From positions 2,790,001 through 2,854,000 of the forward strand of contig NZ_CP051201.1 of the NCBI RefSeq assembly GCF_024181285.1: a stretch of DNA of 64,000 bases. Reading direction: 5' to 3'. Origin of the DNA: Treponema sp. OMZ 790 (GTDB lineage Bacteria; Spirochaetota; Spirochaetia; Treponematales; Treponemataceae). Position numbers and translations under genes: made by a program. Below are positions 16,279 to 24,803 of the stretch, piece after piece. The notes under the pieces were generated by a model. It searched no databases, was not told where the DNA came from, and saw only the letters and a list, made by a program, of their open reading frames with translations. The stretch's first letter is position 1. Every line of letters starts with the position of its first letter.

Positions 16279-16566
16279 ATGAATATAAACATTGATTCCA
16301 AAGTATTGGATTATTTGAAGAAAATTGATTCTAAAGCAATAACTATCGATCTGATAGGCTGTGCTTCCTGAGGCGTGGGAGAACCCCAGCCGGTCGTGTC
16401 ACCGGCAGCGCCCAAAAAAGATAAGGAAGAGTTCAATTTAATAAAATCGGGAGATGTAGATGTTTATGTAAAAAATAAAATAAAAGCATCAAACGATACT
16501 CTTTCCGTAAAATACAAAAAAGTATTATTTTCGGAAAAATTAATTGTAGAAGGTATCGTCTTTTAA
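16279..16566 (+). CDS. Selenoprotein with in-frame UGA (CC/Se motif, HesB/IscA-like)
   Basis: Reading from ATG 16279 (AAGGAG upstream), codon 31 is TGA at 16369-16371. The frame then continues to TAA at 16566, giving 95 residues with selenocysteine in CAS-U-GVGEPQPVV. Sequence on both sides of the TGA is protein-like and resembles small HesB/IscA-like or 'CC/Se motif' proteins, with a C-terminal VDVYV..KYKKVLFSEKLIVEGI pattern. Just after the TGA a stem-loop fits a bacterial SECIS. It shares an operon with the cystine transporter and ends at a terminator. A sequencing error or a real stop is the alternative. The Cys position next to Sec and the intact frame argue for recoding. Confidence 0.8.
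16369..16412 (+). promoter_or_regulatory. Candidate bacterial SECIS element
   Basis: Directly after UGA, GGCG (16372-16375) can pair with CGCC (16409-16412). An inner perfect stem GCCGGT (16389-16394) / ACCGGC (16401-16406) carries the six-base loop CGTGTC. The loop starts about 24 bases after the UGA, in the range used by bacterial SECIS elements bound by SelB. Confidence 0.55.
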
Positions 16567-16588
16567 ATAATCTTGTTAAATTAGAACT

Positions 16589-16630
16589 AAAAGCGGCAGA
16601 CTGCTCCTATTGAGCTTCTGCCGCTTTTTT
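16589..16630 (+). terminator. Rho-independent terminator of tcyP-selenoprotein
   Basis: The 12-bp stem AAAAGCGGCAGA / TCTGCCGCTTTT is followed by a T run. It directly follows the selenoprotein stop, supporting 16566 rather than 16371 as the real end of the gene. Confidence 0.85.
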
Positions 16631-16652
16631 ATAATATTCTATAAAATAAAAC

Positions 16653-16698
16653 TTGACAAATTTCAGTCTCTATGTTAGCATATTGGTGGTAAGACCAC
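16653..16698 (+). promoter_or_regulatory. Promoter with FadR/GntR-type operator
   Basis: TTGACA (16653-16658), 17 bases, then TAGCAT (16676-16681) form the promoter. The palindrome GTGGT-AAG-ACCAC (16686-16698) sits at about +1 to +12, typical of autoregulation by FadR-family regulators that bind TGGT..ACCA. Confidence 0.7.
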
Positions 16699-16714
16699 GG
16701 CTAAGGGGTATGTC

Positions 16715-17437
16715 ATGGAATCGGAGGAGCAGGGCTTAAAAAAAGAAAAAATAGCCTCAATTATTCAAGATGAAATTTTGACTGGTATCTTTTTACCGGG
16801 GCAACAGCTGCCGCCCGAACGGGATTTTGCAGAAAGATTTGACGTATCTAGGCCTGTAGTGCATGAAGCTCTTCTCGGGCTTCAAGCCAAGGGGCTTATA
16901 ACAATCCGTCCTCGCCACGGGTGCATTGTAAACGATTTTACCTCATTTATATCGATGGGGCTTTTAACCGAGCTTTATCGAAACAAACAAATATCCGAAC
17001 CCGAAAAAATTGAAACAGGTCTTGTCGAATTCAGGCAGCTTATTTTGATATACATTATAAAAAAACTTATAAAACGAGTTTTAAAATTATCGTTAAAAGA
17101 ACGGCATCATTTTTTTCTCCCTTTAAACAATAAGATTCTTTTTTCTCTGCCTGAAGATATTGAAACCTCAGCAATTGAAGACTTTGAATTTTACCGAACC
17201 CTGATAGAATTATCGGACAGCCCTATTTTTCTACTAACCTTTGAAACAGCAAAAGAAATTTATAAACACCAATTTAAACAGTTTTTATGTGAAGACCTTT
17301 CCTATGCAGATAAAATTCCGGAATACAAACAGCTTTTTTTTAATGCTCTGGTCGAAGCAGATGAAGAAAGGGCTTTACGGATAATGGCACAATTAACCCG
17401 GCCCGAAACCTATAGGGATGGAGCTTATCATAAATAA
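16715..17437 (+). CDS. GntR family regulator, FadR subfamily
   Basis: The protein has 240 residues. The N-terminal winged helix-turn-helix (LPPERDFAERFDVSRPVVHEA, about 30-75) is the GntR signature. The C-terminal all-helical region fits an FCD effector domain. It is the first gene of the glycerol-phosphate/polyol module and carries its own operator upstream. Start ATG follows AAGGGG. The effector is probably a phosphorylated or organic-acid intermediate of the module; this is inference. Confidence 0.85.
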   Translation: MESEEQGLKKEKIASIIQDEILTGIFLPGQQLPPERDFAERFDVSRPVVHEALLGLQAKGLITIRPRHGCIVNDFTSFISMGLLTELYRNKQISEPEKIETGLVEFRQLILIYIIKKLIKRVLKLSLKERHHFFLPLNNKILFSLPEDIETSAIEDFEFYRTLIELSDSPIFLLTFETAKEIYKHQFKQFLCEDLSYADKIPEYKQLFFNALVEADEERALRIMAQLTRPETYRDGAYHK

Positions 17438-17454
17438 TTATTGAAGGCAATGTT

Positions 17455-19185
17455 ATGAAAAATGAGGATTTTAATAAAAAACTTTTACGCTTACAAAAAA
17501 AATTAAAGCGGCTTAAGCTCGATGAAAGAGTTAAAATTTCACTTGACGTAAAATCCGTTGTTTTAGAAGGCGATGTTTCTTCGATGGAAGAAAGAATGAC
17601 GGCCGGCTATGCTGCTGCCCGCTGCGGGTTTAAGGGAGTCGTAAACGATCTAACTATAAACGGCAAAGGTGAAGAACCCATGCGCCTTCCCAAAATAAAG
17701 GATTCTATTTTAGCGGGCAGGGACTTTGATGCCGTAATCATAGGCGGGGGTGTTATAGGCTGTGCCATAGCCCGCGAACTTTCACGCTGCGATTTAAAAA
17801 TCGCCCTCTTTGAAAAAGAAAGCGATGTTGCAATGCAGGCATCGGGGCACAATGACGGAATGATTCATCCGGGCTTTGCAGATAATCCTAAAAAGATAAA
17901 GGGCAAGCTGAACACACGCGGCAACAGAATGTACACAAAGATTTCAGAAGAACTGGGGTTTGAAATAAACCGCTGCGGCAGTTTTTTTCTTTTTTATCAT
18001 CCGGTTTTTAAATTGCTCATTCCGCTTATGAAAAGAAGATGCCGCCTAAACGGAGTGGATGGAGATTACGGCTACCGCTCCCAAAAAGAAGTAAAAAAAA
18101 TGGATCCCTTTATGACCGATAAAAACTACGGAGGCCTATGGCTTCCCTCGGCGGGGGTTGCTTCGCCCATGAAGGTTACCGTTTGTTATGCCGAAAACGC
18201 TTGTCAAAACGGAGCGGAATTCTTTTTTAACACAGCCCTAATCGGTGTCAAAAAAGAAGGCACAGCCGTAACAGAACTTATAACCAGCCGCGGAACCTGC
18301 CGGACAAAACTTTTAATAAACGCTGCCGGAGTTTGGGCAGACAAGGTTGCAGGTCTTGCAGGCGACAGATTTTTTTCGATCCATGCACGCAAGGGAACGG
18401 ATGCCATCCTCGATAAGAGGCTAAAGGGCTTACAAAAAACGTGCTCCGCCATGCCGAGCCTTTTAAGACTGCGGAAAGGGCACTCAAAGGGCGGAGGTAT
18501 AATGCCCTGTGTTGAAGGCAACCTCCTCATAGGCCCCAACGCCCTAGAGGTTATGGACAGGGAGGACTTTTCTACAAGACCCGAAGCCTTTGAAGAAATA
18601 AAAAAACACTTAAAGCTAAACTCAAAGGTTTCACCTTCCGACATAATAACCTACTACAGCGGAACAAGGGCCTGCACATGGGAAGAAGATTTTATCGTTG
18701 AAGCTTCCGAACGAGTCGATAACTTGGTACACGCTGCAGGAATTCAGTCCCCCGGCTTTGCTTCCGCTCCGGCCATTGCAGAGGACATCGTAAAGATTTC
18801 CGTTTCAATCTTAAAGAAAAAAATGGACGTAAACTTAAAAGAGAATTTTTTGCCGATCAGGAAAGCTATGAAGCCGGTTTCCGAAATGGAAACTGAGGAA
18901 AGAAAACTTTTAATCGAAAAAAATCCCCAATACGGAAAAATCATCTGCCGCTGCGAACAGGTAAGCGAGGGCGAAATAAGGGATGCGGTGAACAATCCTT
19001 TAAACGTATTCACCCTTGATGCAATTAAAAGAAGGGTAAGGGCCGGAGCCGGCAGATGTCACGGAGGCTTTTGTACTCCCCATATCTTAAAAATTATTGC
19101 GGAAGAAAAAGGCATCCCCGTTGAAAAGATCACAAAGAAGGGAGAGGGTTCCGAGCTTGTTCAGCCGATAGAAAACTTTGAATAA
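17455..19185 (+). CDS. GlpA-like FAD-dependent glycerol-3-phosphate dehydrogenase with BFD-type [2Fe-2S] domain
   Basis: The protein has 576 residues. A small N-terminal domain (about 1-80) resembles BON domains. It is followed by a DAO-type FAD domain (dinucleotide motif VIIGGGVIGCAIAREL near 100). The C-terminal BFD-like [2Fe-2S] domain has cysteines in ICRCEQVSEGEI and GAGRCHGGFC. This is the layout of the catalytic subunit of anaerobic glycerol-3-phosphate dehydrogenases. It would oxidise glycerol-3-phosphate (or a related polyol phosphate) and pass electrons to the GlpB-like protein at 23072, from which it is now separated by an ABC gene pair. It ends at a terminator. Confidence 0.8.
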   Translation: MKNEDFNKKLLRLQKKLKRLKLDERVKISLDVKSVVLEGDVSSMEERMTAGYAAARCGFKGVVNDLTINGKGEEPMRLPKIKDSILAGRDFDAVIIGGGVIGCAIARELSRCDLKIALFEKESDVAMQASGHNDGMIHPGFADNPKKIKGKLNTRGNRMYTKISEELGFEINRCGSFFLFYHPVFKLLIPLMKRRCRLNGVDGDYGYRSQKEVKKMDPFMTDKNYGGLWLPSAGVASPMKVTVCYAENACQNGAEFFFNTALIGVKKEGTAVTELITSRGTCRTKLLINAAGVWADKVAGLAGDRFFSIHARKGTDAILDKRLKGLQKTCSAMPSLLRLRKGHSKGGGIMPCVEGNLLIGPNALEVMDREDFSTRPEAFEEIKKHLKLNSKVSPSDIITYYSGTRACTWEEDFIVEASERVDNLVHAAGIQSPGFASAPAIAEDIVKISVSILKKKMDVNLKENFLPIRKAMKPVSEMETEERKLLIEKNPQYGKIICRCEQVSEGEIRDAVNNPLNVFTLDAIKRRVRAGAGRCHGGFCTPHILKIIAEEKGIPVEKITKKGEGSELVQPIENFE

Positions 19186-19197
19186 ATAATAATTGGG

Positions 19198-19232
19198 AAC
19201 CTCTAAAAACTTCAGTTTTTTAGAGGTTTTCT
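19198..19232 (+). terminator. Terminator after the GlpA-like gene
   Basis: A 12-bp stem AACCTCTAAAAA / TTTTTAGAGGTT (19198-19209, 19217-19228) is followed by TTC. It closes the first half of the polyol module. Confidence 0.75.
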
Positions 19233-19296
19233 TTAGATTTAATTTGCGATGTTTTTAATAAGTCATTATTACATAAAGACTTATTAAAAACTCGTC

Positions 19297-19336
19297 GGGC
19301 ATCTCTAAAAATCCAACAAGGTTTTTAGAGATGCCC
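19297..19336. terminator. 15-bp perfect inverted repeat, probably bidirectional terminator
   Basis: GGGCATCTCTAAAAA (19297-19311) and TTTTTAGAGATGCCC (19322-19336) pair perfectly. They lie 11 bases past the stop of the minus-strand ABC gene and share the TCTAAAAA word with the preceding terminator. Confidence 0.65.
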
Positions 19337-19346
19337 AATTATATAT

Positions 19347-21086
19347 TTAAACATACCATTTTGATTGACCTTGAAAAAGATTATAAAACTCGCCCTTTTT
19401 TTTCATAAGAGAGTCAAAATCGCCGAACTCCGTCATTTCACCTTTTTTTAAAAATAGGATAAGGTCTGCCTTTTTTGCCAAAGCCAACCGATGCGTAATT
19501 ACAATAGCCGTTTTATTTTCTACTATTTTTTGCATAGTTGAAATTATAAAAGCTTCGGCTTCGGGATCTAAAGCTGAGGTCGGTTCATCAAGACAAATAA
19601 AATAAGAATCGGGATATAAAGAGCGGGCAAGAGCCAAGCATTGTTCTTGTCCTTTCGAGAGAGCCGTTCCGTTAAACTCAGGCCCAAGCATAGTATTTTT
19701 ATCTATAGCTTTCTTTTTTCCGTTCATTGTCAGACAGTCTAAAAGATTATCTATTTTTTTATCGTCTTTTTTTCGAAGATCCGATATTTCAATATTTTCT
19801 TTTAAACTTGCGTTATACGTAATAAAATTTTGACTTAATGAAGAAATGCCTTGTAAAAAACAATTATCGGCGGTATTTTTACCGTTAATCATAATACGGC
19901 CCTTTGAAGGTTCATACAAGCCTAAGAGTAATTTTGAAAGAGTTGTTTTACCTGATCCGTTTTCTCCTACAATAGCAAGAGTTGTCCCTTTAGGAATTAC
20001 AAAATTTAAATTATGCAAAACTTCCATTTCGGAATCGGGATAAGAGAAGCAAATATTTTTTACTTCAATTTCAGGCGGTTCAGTAATTTTTACTTCATGT
20101 TTTTGCTTTTCGGTTTCATTTATCAAAACTTCAAGAGCTTTAAGTTCTGCACCTGCATCGCGTATTACGGAAAAATCATTATCGAATATATTCTCAATAA
20201 TAAAAATAAGAGTTCCTGATGTTGCAAAAACGGTTCCAAAACTTGCGATTGAAATTTTTTGGCTAAATACCAAATATATTGAATATCCAAAAAGCAAAAA
20301 ATAAAAGATAAAATTCAAACTCTTTACTTTTAAATCTATTTTTAAGTTTTGTTTTTTAATATCAATGTGAAGATCTTCTACATCTTCAGAAATTTTTTTA
20401 TATTTTTTTAATAAAAATGAAACTATATTCAAGGTTCTGGTTTCTTTAAAAAATTCTTTTGAAATAATCATTTTTTCGGTATAAGACTTTCTATGACGGG
20501 CTTGAGCCAAGGCATCCGTTTCATTTTCATAATTTAAAAGCTGATACTTAAATATAATAAAATTGGGAATAATTATTGCAAGAAAACTAAAGCCTAATAT
20601 AATATCAAACGTAAATAAATAATATGACATTGACACTATTGCAGGTATTGTAGAAGTAAAGGTCATAACAATTATCATTGCAACATAACCTGAAATAAAA
20701 GCTCCTTCTCTAGCTAAATTTGATCTTTCAATATTATGAGCCGAATCAAAGAAAATAAGAGGCTTACGGACTAATTTTTTATGCAGTAAAAAATTAACAT
20801 AGCCTGAAACTTTTTTTGCATTTATTTCAATAAGGTAATTTATAAATCCGTTAATGAAAAAATTAAAAGCAATTGAAAAAACAAAAATACTTAAATGTAA
20901 AAGAAACATTTTATCAAACATTTGAGAATTTGAACTTTCAAGATACGAAAAAAAGTTGAATGTTGCCTTTGTTACAAAACCAAAACTCAATCCGTCAATG
21001 ATTGATACAAATATGGTAAAAACAAAATATGCTTTCCCTGCACGCAGAGAATTTAAAACAGACATTTTTATTAAACTTAACTTCAT
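19347..21086 (-). CDS. ABC transporter half with degenerate signature motif
   Basis: The protein has 579 residues. The membrane domain (about 1-310) precedes an NBD with Walker A GENGSGKTT and Walker B FICLDEPTSALD. The signature is LSKGQ instead of LSGGQ. The upstream partner (21083-22825) has a normal signature, so the pair fits a heterodimeric exporter with one weak ATP site. The start overlaps the partner's stop by four bases (ATGA), so they are translationally coupled. AT-rich compared with the flanking metabolic genes. Substrate unknown. Confidence 0.8.
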   Translation of the reverse strand: MKLSLIKMSVLNSLRAGKAYFVFTIFVSIIDGLSFGFVTKATFNFFSYLESSNSQMFDKMFLLHLSIFVFSIAFNFFINGFINYLIEINAKKVSGYVNFLLHKKLVRKPLIFFDSAHNIERSNLAREGAFISGYVAMIIVMTFTSTIPAIVSMSYYLFTFDIILGFSFLAIIIPNFIIFKYQLLNYENETDALAQARHRKSYTEKMIISKEFFKETRTLNIVSFLLKKYKKISEDVEDLHIDIKKQNLKIDLKVKSLNFIFYFLLFGYSIYLVFSQKISIASFGTVFATSGTLIFIIENIFDNDFSVIRDAGAELKALEVLINETEKQKHEVKITEPPEIEVKNICFSYPDSEMEVLHNLNFVIPKGTTLAIVGENGSGKTTLSKLLLGLYEPSKGRIMINGKNTADNCFLQGISSLSQNFITYNASLKENIEISDLRKKDDKKIDNLLDCLTMNGKKKAIDKNTMLGPEFNGTALSKGQEQCLALARSLYPDSYFICLDEPTSALDPEAEAFIISTMQKIVENKTAIVITHRLALAKKADLILFLKKGEMTEFGDFDSLMKKKGEFYNLFQGQSKWYV

Positions 21087-22825
21087 GAATATAACTCCTT
21101 TTGTGTATTGTACATTTGAGCATAAATTCCGTTTTTTTGAATTAAATCATTATGTGAACCAGATTCAGCAATAGTTCCATCCTTTAATACTATTATTTTA
21201 TCTACAAGCGGAGTAATGCCCAGTCGATGACTTATAAAAACAGCCGTTTTGTTTTTTATTATATCTTTTAAAAAACTATAAATTTTAGATTCTTGCGATG
21301 GACTTAAAGCGGCAGTCGGCTCATCAAAGATAACTATCTTTGCATTGCTTATAAAATTTCTAGCCATCGCAATATTTTGCCATTGTCCTCCCGAAAGATT
21401 TACCGATTTATCATCCCCTTTTCTCAAAACAAATTCCGTATCAATTCCGTTTAATGAAAATAAATTGACAGCATTTTGAATTTCCGATATGGACGCTTTT
21501 GGATTACCTATTTGTATATTTTCAATTAAGTTTAAATAGTATTTACCGTAATCTTGGAATACGGCAGCAAAATGTTCGGATATGGATTTAGAACTTAATG
21601 TTTTTAATTCATTACCATTTAATAAAATCTCACCCGAATAATTTTTATAAAGGCCTAAAAGAAGTTTTATAAATGTTGTTTTACCGCAGCCGTTTTCCCC
21701 TACAATTGCATAAGATTTATTTAATTGAAAATCATAGTTAATATCATGCAAAATTATTTTCTGTGAATAAGGATAAGCAAAGCTTAATTTTTTTATATTT
21801 AAACTTTTAATCTTATCAATAAAAACAGCTTCATTATTTTCTACTTCGTTAAATGATTCAAATTCGTTAAAATCTTTTAAGTAATTCGATAATTCCGATT
21901 TTATTTCGAGAACAGAATATAGATCCCAACGGATTATATTTAAAAAAGATGATAATTGTTTTATACTTGCGATTAAAAAACCGATAGAAATAAGATTTGA
22001 TTTTACTTTTAATGAAAGCTCAATTAAAAAATAAATAAAAATAAGCATTGTTAAAAAACTTGATGACTCCAAGCGCAAAATATTTTTTAACTTTGTCTTT
22101 TTTTCATGTTGAATTAAAGTTTTATTCAGTTTACGGTATTTATTATTTAGAGCATCGCCGTAATTATAAATTAATTTTTCTTGTCCGAATTCACCTTGAC
22201 AAAGAATATCGGAATAATAATCGCACATGCGGTCTAAAAAAGCATCTTCTTTTTTTTGAGTGTAATTCTTTTTCCCGTTATAATCTGAAATTAAGATAAC
22301 GGCAGCAATGCCCGCCAAAATAATAAGTCCCTTTATCCCCATAACCGAGAATACAATTATTATAATTGATATTAGTTGAAATAAAATTTTAAATATAGAA
22401 AGCAGTTGATTATGTTTTTGAATAAAGCCTTTTAAAATTTCTTTTTTTATTAAATTAATTTTATCGTACAGTTCACCGTTTTCAATATAATAATATTCCA
22501 ATCTGCTTATTTTGCTTATAAATCCGGTTTCTAACGCTAGATTTATCTTTTTTACCTGCTTATAGCTAATACGTCTTATAAAAAGATCAAAAAAATAATT
22601 AAAAAAGATAAGCGAGAAAAATAATATGACTGCTAAACCTATTTGCCATTCGATTTCTCCGCCTTTTTTAAGTTCTATCACACTATCCGTCAAAAAAGTA
22701 AAAGCTAAAACTTCTAAAAGCGGATAAAAGCCGTTAAAAATTAATTGAAAAAACTTAATAAAAAAATAAGACGGGCTTATTTTAAAAGGAATTGTTAAAA
22801 ATGTTATGATTCTATTTTTTTTCAT
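21083..22825 (-). CDS. ABC transporter half, canonical NBD
   Basis: The protein has 580 residues. The membrane domain is rich in Ile, Phe and Lys. The NBD has Walker A GENGCGKTT, signature LSGGQ, Walker B IVIFDEPTAALSP and H-loop FISHRL. Start ATG follows GGAGGG. It is the first gene of a two-gene operon read away from a consensus promoter. The pair sits inside the polyol gene cluster in the opposite orientation. No regulator, leader peptide or modification gene is adjacent, so peptide or lipid export cannot be decided. Confidence 0.8.
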   Translation of the reverse strand: MKKNRIITFLTIPFKISPSYFFIKFFQLIFNGFYPLLEVLAFTFLTDSVIELKKGGEIEWQIGLAVILFFSLIFFNYFFDLFIRRISYKQVKKINLALETGFISKISRLEYYYIENGELYDKINLIKKEILKGFIQKHNQLLSIFKILFQLISIIIIVFSVMGIKGLIILAGIAAVILISDYNGKKNYTQKKEDAFLDRMCDYYSDILCQGEFGQEKLIYNYGDALNNKYRKLNKTLIQHEKKTKLKNILRLESSSFLTMLIFIYFLIELSLKVKSNLISIGFLIASIKQLSSFLNIIRWDLYSVLEIKSELSNYLKDFNEFESFNEVENNEAVFIDKIKSLNIKKLSFAYPYSQKIILHDINYDFQLNKSYAIVGENGCGKTTFIKLLLGLYKNYSGEILLNGNELKTLSSKSISEHFAAVFQDYGKYYLNLIENIQIGNPKASISEIQNAVNLFSLNGIDTEFVLRKGDDKSVNLSGGQWQNIAMARNFISNAKIVIFDEPTAALSPSQESKIYSFLKDIIKNKTAVFISHRLGITPLVDKIIVLKDGTIAESGSHNDLIQKNGIYAQMYNTQKELYS

Positions 22826-22981
22826 ACAATATTACCCTCCATGAATAAAAACTACAAAGCAACACAAGTTCAAATTAATTCTTTTTAAGAAAGAGAATGT
22901 GTTTTTGCGGTTTATGATATTTGTTTAATATCACTAAGGCTTTTAAATGCCCTATCGGGTAATATTGTTCATAATAAAATT

Positions 22982-23010
22982 ATTATAACACAATAAAAAA
23001 AATCTGTCAA
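22982..23010 (-). promoter_or_regulatory. Consensus promoter for the ABC pair
   Basis: On the minus strand TTGACA (23010-23005), 17 bases and TATAAT (22987-22982) match the sigma-70 consensus at all 12 positions. The leader of about 150 bases before the start at 22825 is long and contains no evident gene. Confidence 0.8.
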
Positions 23011-23034
23011 TGTCTTGATTCAAATACTATGTCC

Positions 23035-23063
23035 TTGACAGATATTACTTCCCGTATTATCAT
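23035..23063 (+). promoter_or_regulatory. Promoter of the GlpB-like operon (leaderless arrangement)
   Basis: TTGACA (23035-23040), 17 bases, then TATCAT (23058-23063). The ATG at 23072 is 8 bases after the -10 box, so transcription starts at or next to the start codon. No Shine-Dalgarno is present. Confidence 0.75.
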
Positions 23064-23071
23064 AGCTTCAA

Positions 23072-24457
23072 ATGAAACAACTCGCACTTACCGATTATGA
23101 CATCATCGTTATAGGCGGTGGCCCTGCCGGAATGGCGGCAGCCTTGGCCGCCTCAGAAAAAAATCCTAAGCTAAAAATTGCCCTCATCGAAAGAGAAGGG
23201 CAGATAGGCGGCATCTTAAAGCAGTGCATTCATGACGGCTTCGGTCTAATCCGTTTTAAGGAAAGGCTTACCGGACCTGAATATGCATGGCGTTATAAGG
23301 AGATGGTCGAGGCAAAAGAGAATATAGATATTTTTCTTTTTACCTTTTTAACCAAGCTAAAAAAAGAAGACGATTTTTTTTGTATGGAATTTACAAGTCC
23401 CGAATATGGAATTTTTGGGCTTAAAGCAAGGAGTCTTGTTACAGCTATGGGCTGCCGTGAAAGGACGGACAGGCAGGTAAACATTCATGGGGATAGACCC
23501 GCAGGTATTTTTACGGCAGGACAGGCACAGGCCCTTATAAACCTTCATGGGTTTATGCCCGGGAAAAAATGCGTAATCCTAGGCTCCGGAGACATAGGTC
23601 TTATAATGGCCCGCCGACTCACCCTTGAAGGTGCAAAGGTAGAGGGGGTCTACGAAATCAAACCCGGCCCCTCAGGTCTCAGCCGAAACATCGTGCAGTG
23701 TCTTGACGACTACGGCATACCCCTTCATCTATCAACAACAGTTATTGAGATCGAAGGCAGGGAGCGGGTCGAGGGCGTAAAGATTGCCCAAGTGGATAAA
23801 AATATGCATCCGATTGCAGGCACCGAAAAAAGAATTCCCTGCGACACCCTGATTTTAAGCGTAGGTCTCATCCCCGAAAACGATATACTGTCAAGCCTCA
23901 ATGTTCCTATAGACGGAAGAACAAAGGGTCCAATCGTAGATCAATTTATGCACACGGAAATTGCGGGTCTCTTTTCTTGCGGAAACGCCCTGCATGTAAA
24001 TGACCTTGTCGATTATGTTTCCGAATCGGGAAAAATTGCGGGAGAAGCCGCTGCCAATTTTGCTTTAAACATGGGGGCCGGGGAAGAAAAAACTTGCCCT
24101 TTAAATATTAGCACCGGGGCGGAAAAACTTTTACCCTTAAATATCAGAGGAAAAATCCTCTATGTTGTTCCGCAAAAGATCGACACAGAGGCAGAGGGCT
24201 CTATCATCTTTTATTTTAGAGCCGCAGAAGAAATGCAAAATGTTACAGTGAGCCTTCAATCCTGCCTTGAAGACAGTCCTAAGGCGGAATCTAAGACCGG
24301 CAGCAAAACCGTCTTTGAGCGCAAATATGAAGAGCTTAAACCTCCCGAAATGGAGCGCTTTATTTTGCCTTGCGAAAAATTAAGAGGGGCAAAAAAGCTT
24401 GAAATAGTTTTAAGCGAATCTTCATCGGAAAATAAGGGGGTCAATAATGGAAACTAA
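23072..24457 (+). CDS. GlpB-like FAD/NAD(P)-dependent oxidoreductase
   Basis: The 461-residue flavoprotein has two dinucleotide folds: IIVIGGGPAGMAAALAA near residue 11 for FAD and VILGSGDIGLIMARRL near 167 for NAD(P)H. The closing FAD-binding motif is LFSCGNALHVNDLVDYVSE. In related anaerobes this protein accompanies a GlpA-like dehydrogenase and a DUF1667 protein and passes electrons from polyol-phosphate oxidation to a carrier. It starts directly after a promoter and is probably leaderless. It overlaps the next gene by 11 bases. Confidence 0.82.
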   Translation: MKQLALTDYDIIVIGGGPAGMAAALAASEKNPKLKIALIEREGQIGGILKQCIHDGFGLIRFKERLTGPEYAWRYKEMVEAKENIDIFLFTFLTKLKKEDDFFCMEFTSPEYGIFGLKARSLVTAMGCRERTDRQVNIHGDRPAGIFTAGQAQALINLHGFMPGKKCVILGSGDIGLIMARRLTLEGAKVEGVYEIKPGPSGLSRNIVQCLDDYGIPLHLSTTVIEIEGRERVEGVKIAQVDKNMHPIAGTEKRIPCDTLILSVGLIPENDILSSLNVPIDGRTKGPIVDQFMHTEIAGLFSCGNALHVNDLVDYVSESGKIAGEAAANFALNMGAGEEKTCPLNISTGAEKLLPLNIRGKILYVVPQKIDTEAEGSIIFYFRAAEEMQNVTVSLQSCLEDSPKAESKTGSKTVFERKYEELKPPEMERFILPCEKLRGAKKLEIVLSESSSENKGVNNGN

Positions 24458-24803
24458 AAACCTTATCTGCACAGCCTGCCCGCGAGGCTGCCGACTGAGC
24501 GTAAAAATCGAAGGCGAAAAGATCAGCGTTACAGGCAATAAATGCCCCAAGGGTCTTTCCTACGGAAAAGCCGAGGCTGTATGTCCTATGAGAATTCTTA
24601 CAAGCACGATAGCTTCTTCGGTAGAAGGCTTCCCGAGACTTCCCGTAAAAACAAGCAAAGAAGTTCCCTTAAAAAATTTTGCAGAATACATGCACCTTAT
24701 CAGGAAACTTAAAACGGACTCTTCAAAAAAGCCCGGAGACATAATCGTAAAAAACTTTGCCGAAAGCGGAGCCGATTTAATCGCAGCAGGAAGTTCCTTA
24801 TGA
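24447..24803 (+). CDS. DUF1667 protein (GlpC-like partner)
   Basis: The protein has 118 residues. Cysteines in CTACPRGC (near residue 9) and further single cysteines at CPKG and CPMR suggest metal or Fe-S binding. DUF1667 proteins occur beside GlpA/GlpB-like flavoproteins and are thought to take part in their electron transfer. It overlaps both neighbours (11 bases upstream, ATGA downstream), so it is made in step with them. Confidence 0.8.
   Translation: METKNLICTACPRGCRLSVKIEGEKISVTGNKCPKGLSYGKAEAVCPMRILTSTIASSVEGFPRLPVKTSKEVPLKNFAEYMHLIRKLKTDSSKKPGDIIVKNFAESGADLIAAGSSL

Noticed and set aside
16375-16566. Separate small gene starting at GTG 16375
   Set aside because: There is no ribosome site and it is the in-frame continuation of the reading that starts at 16279 through UGA.
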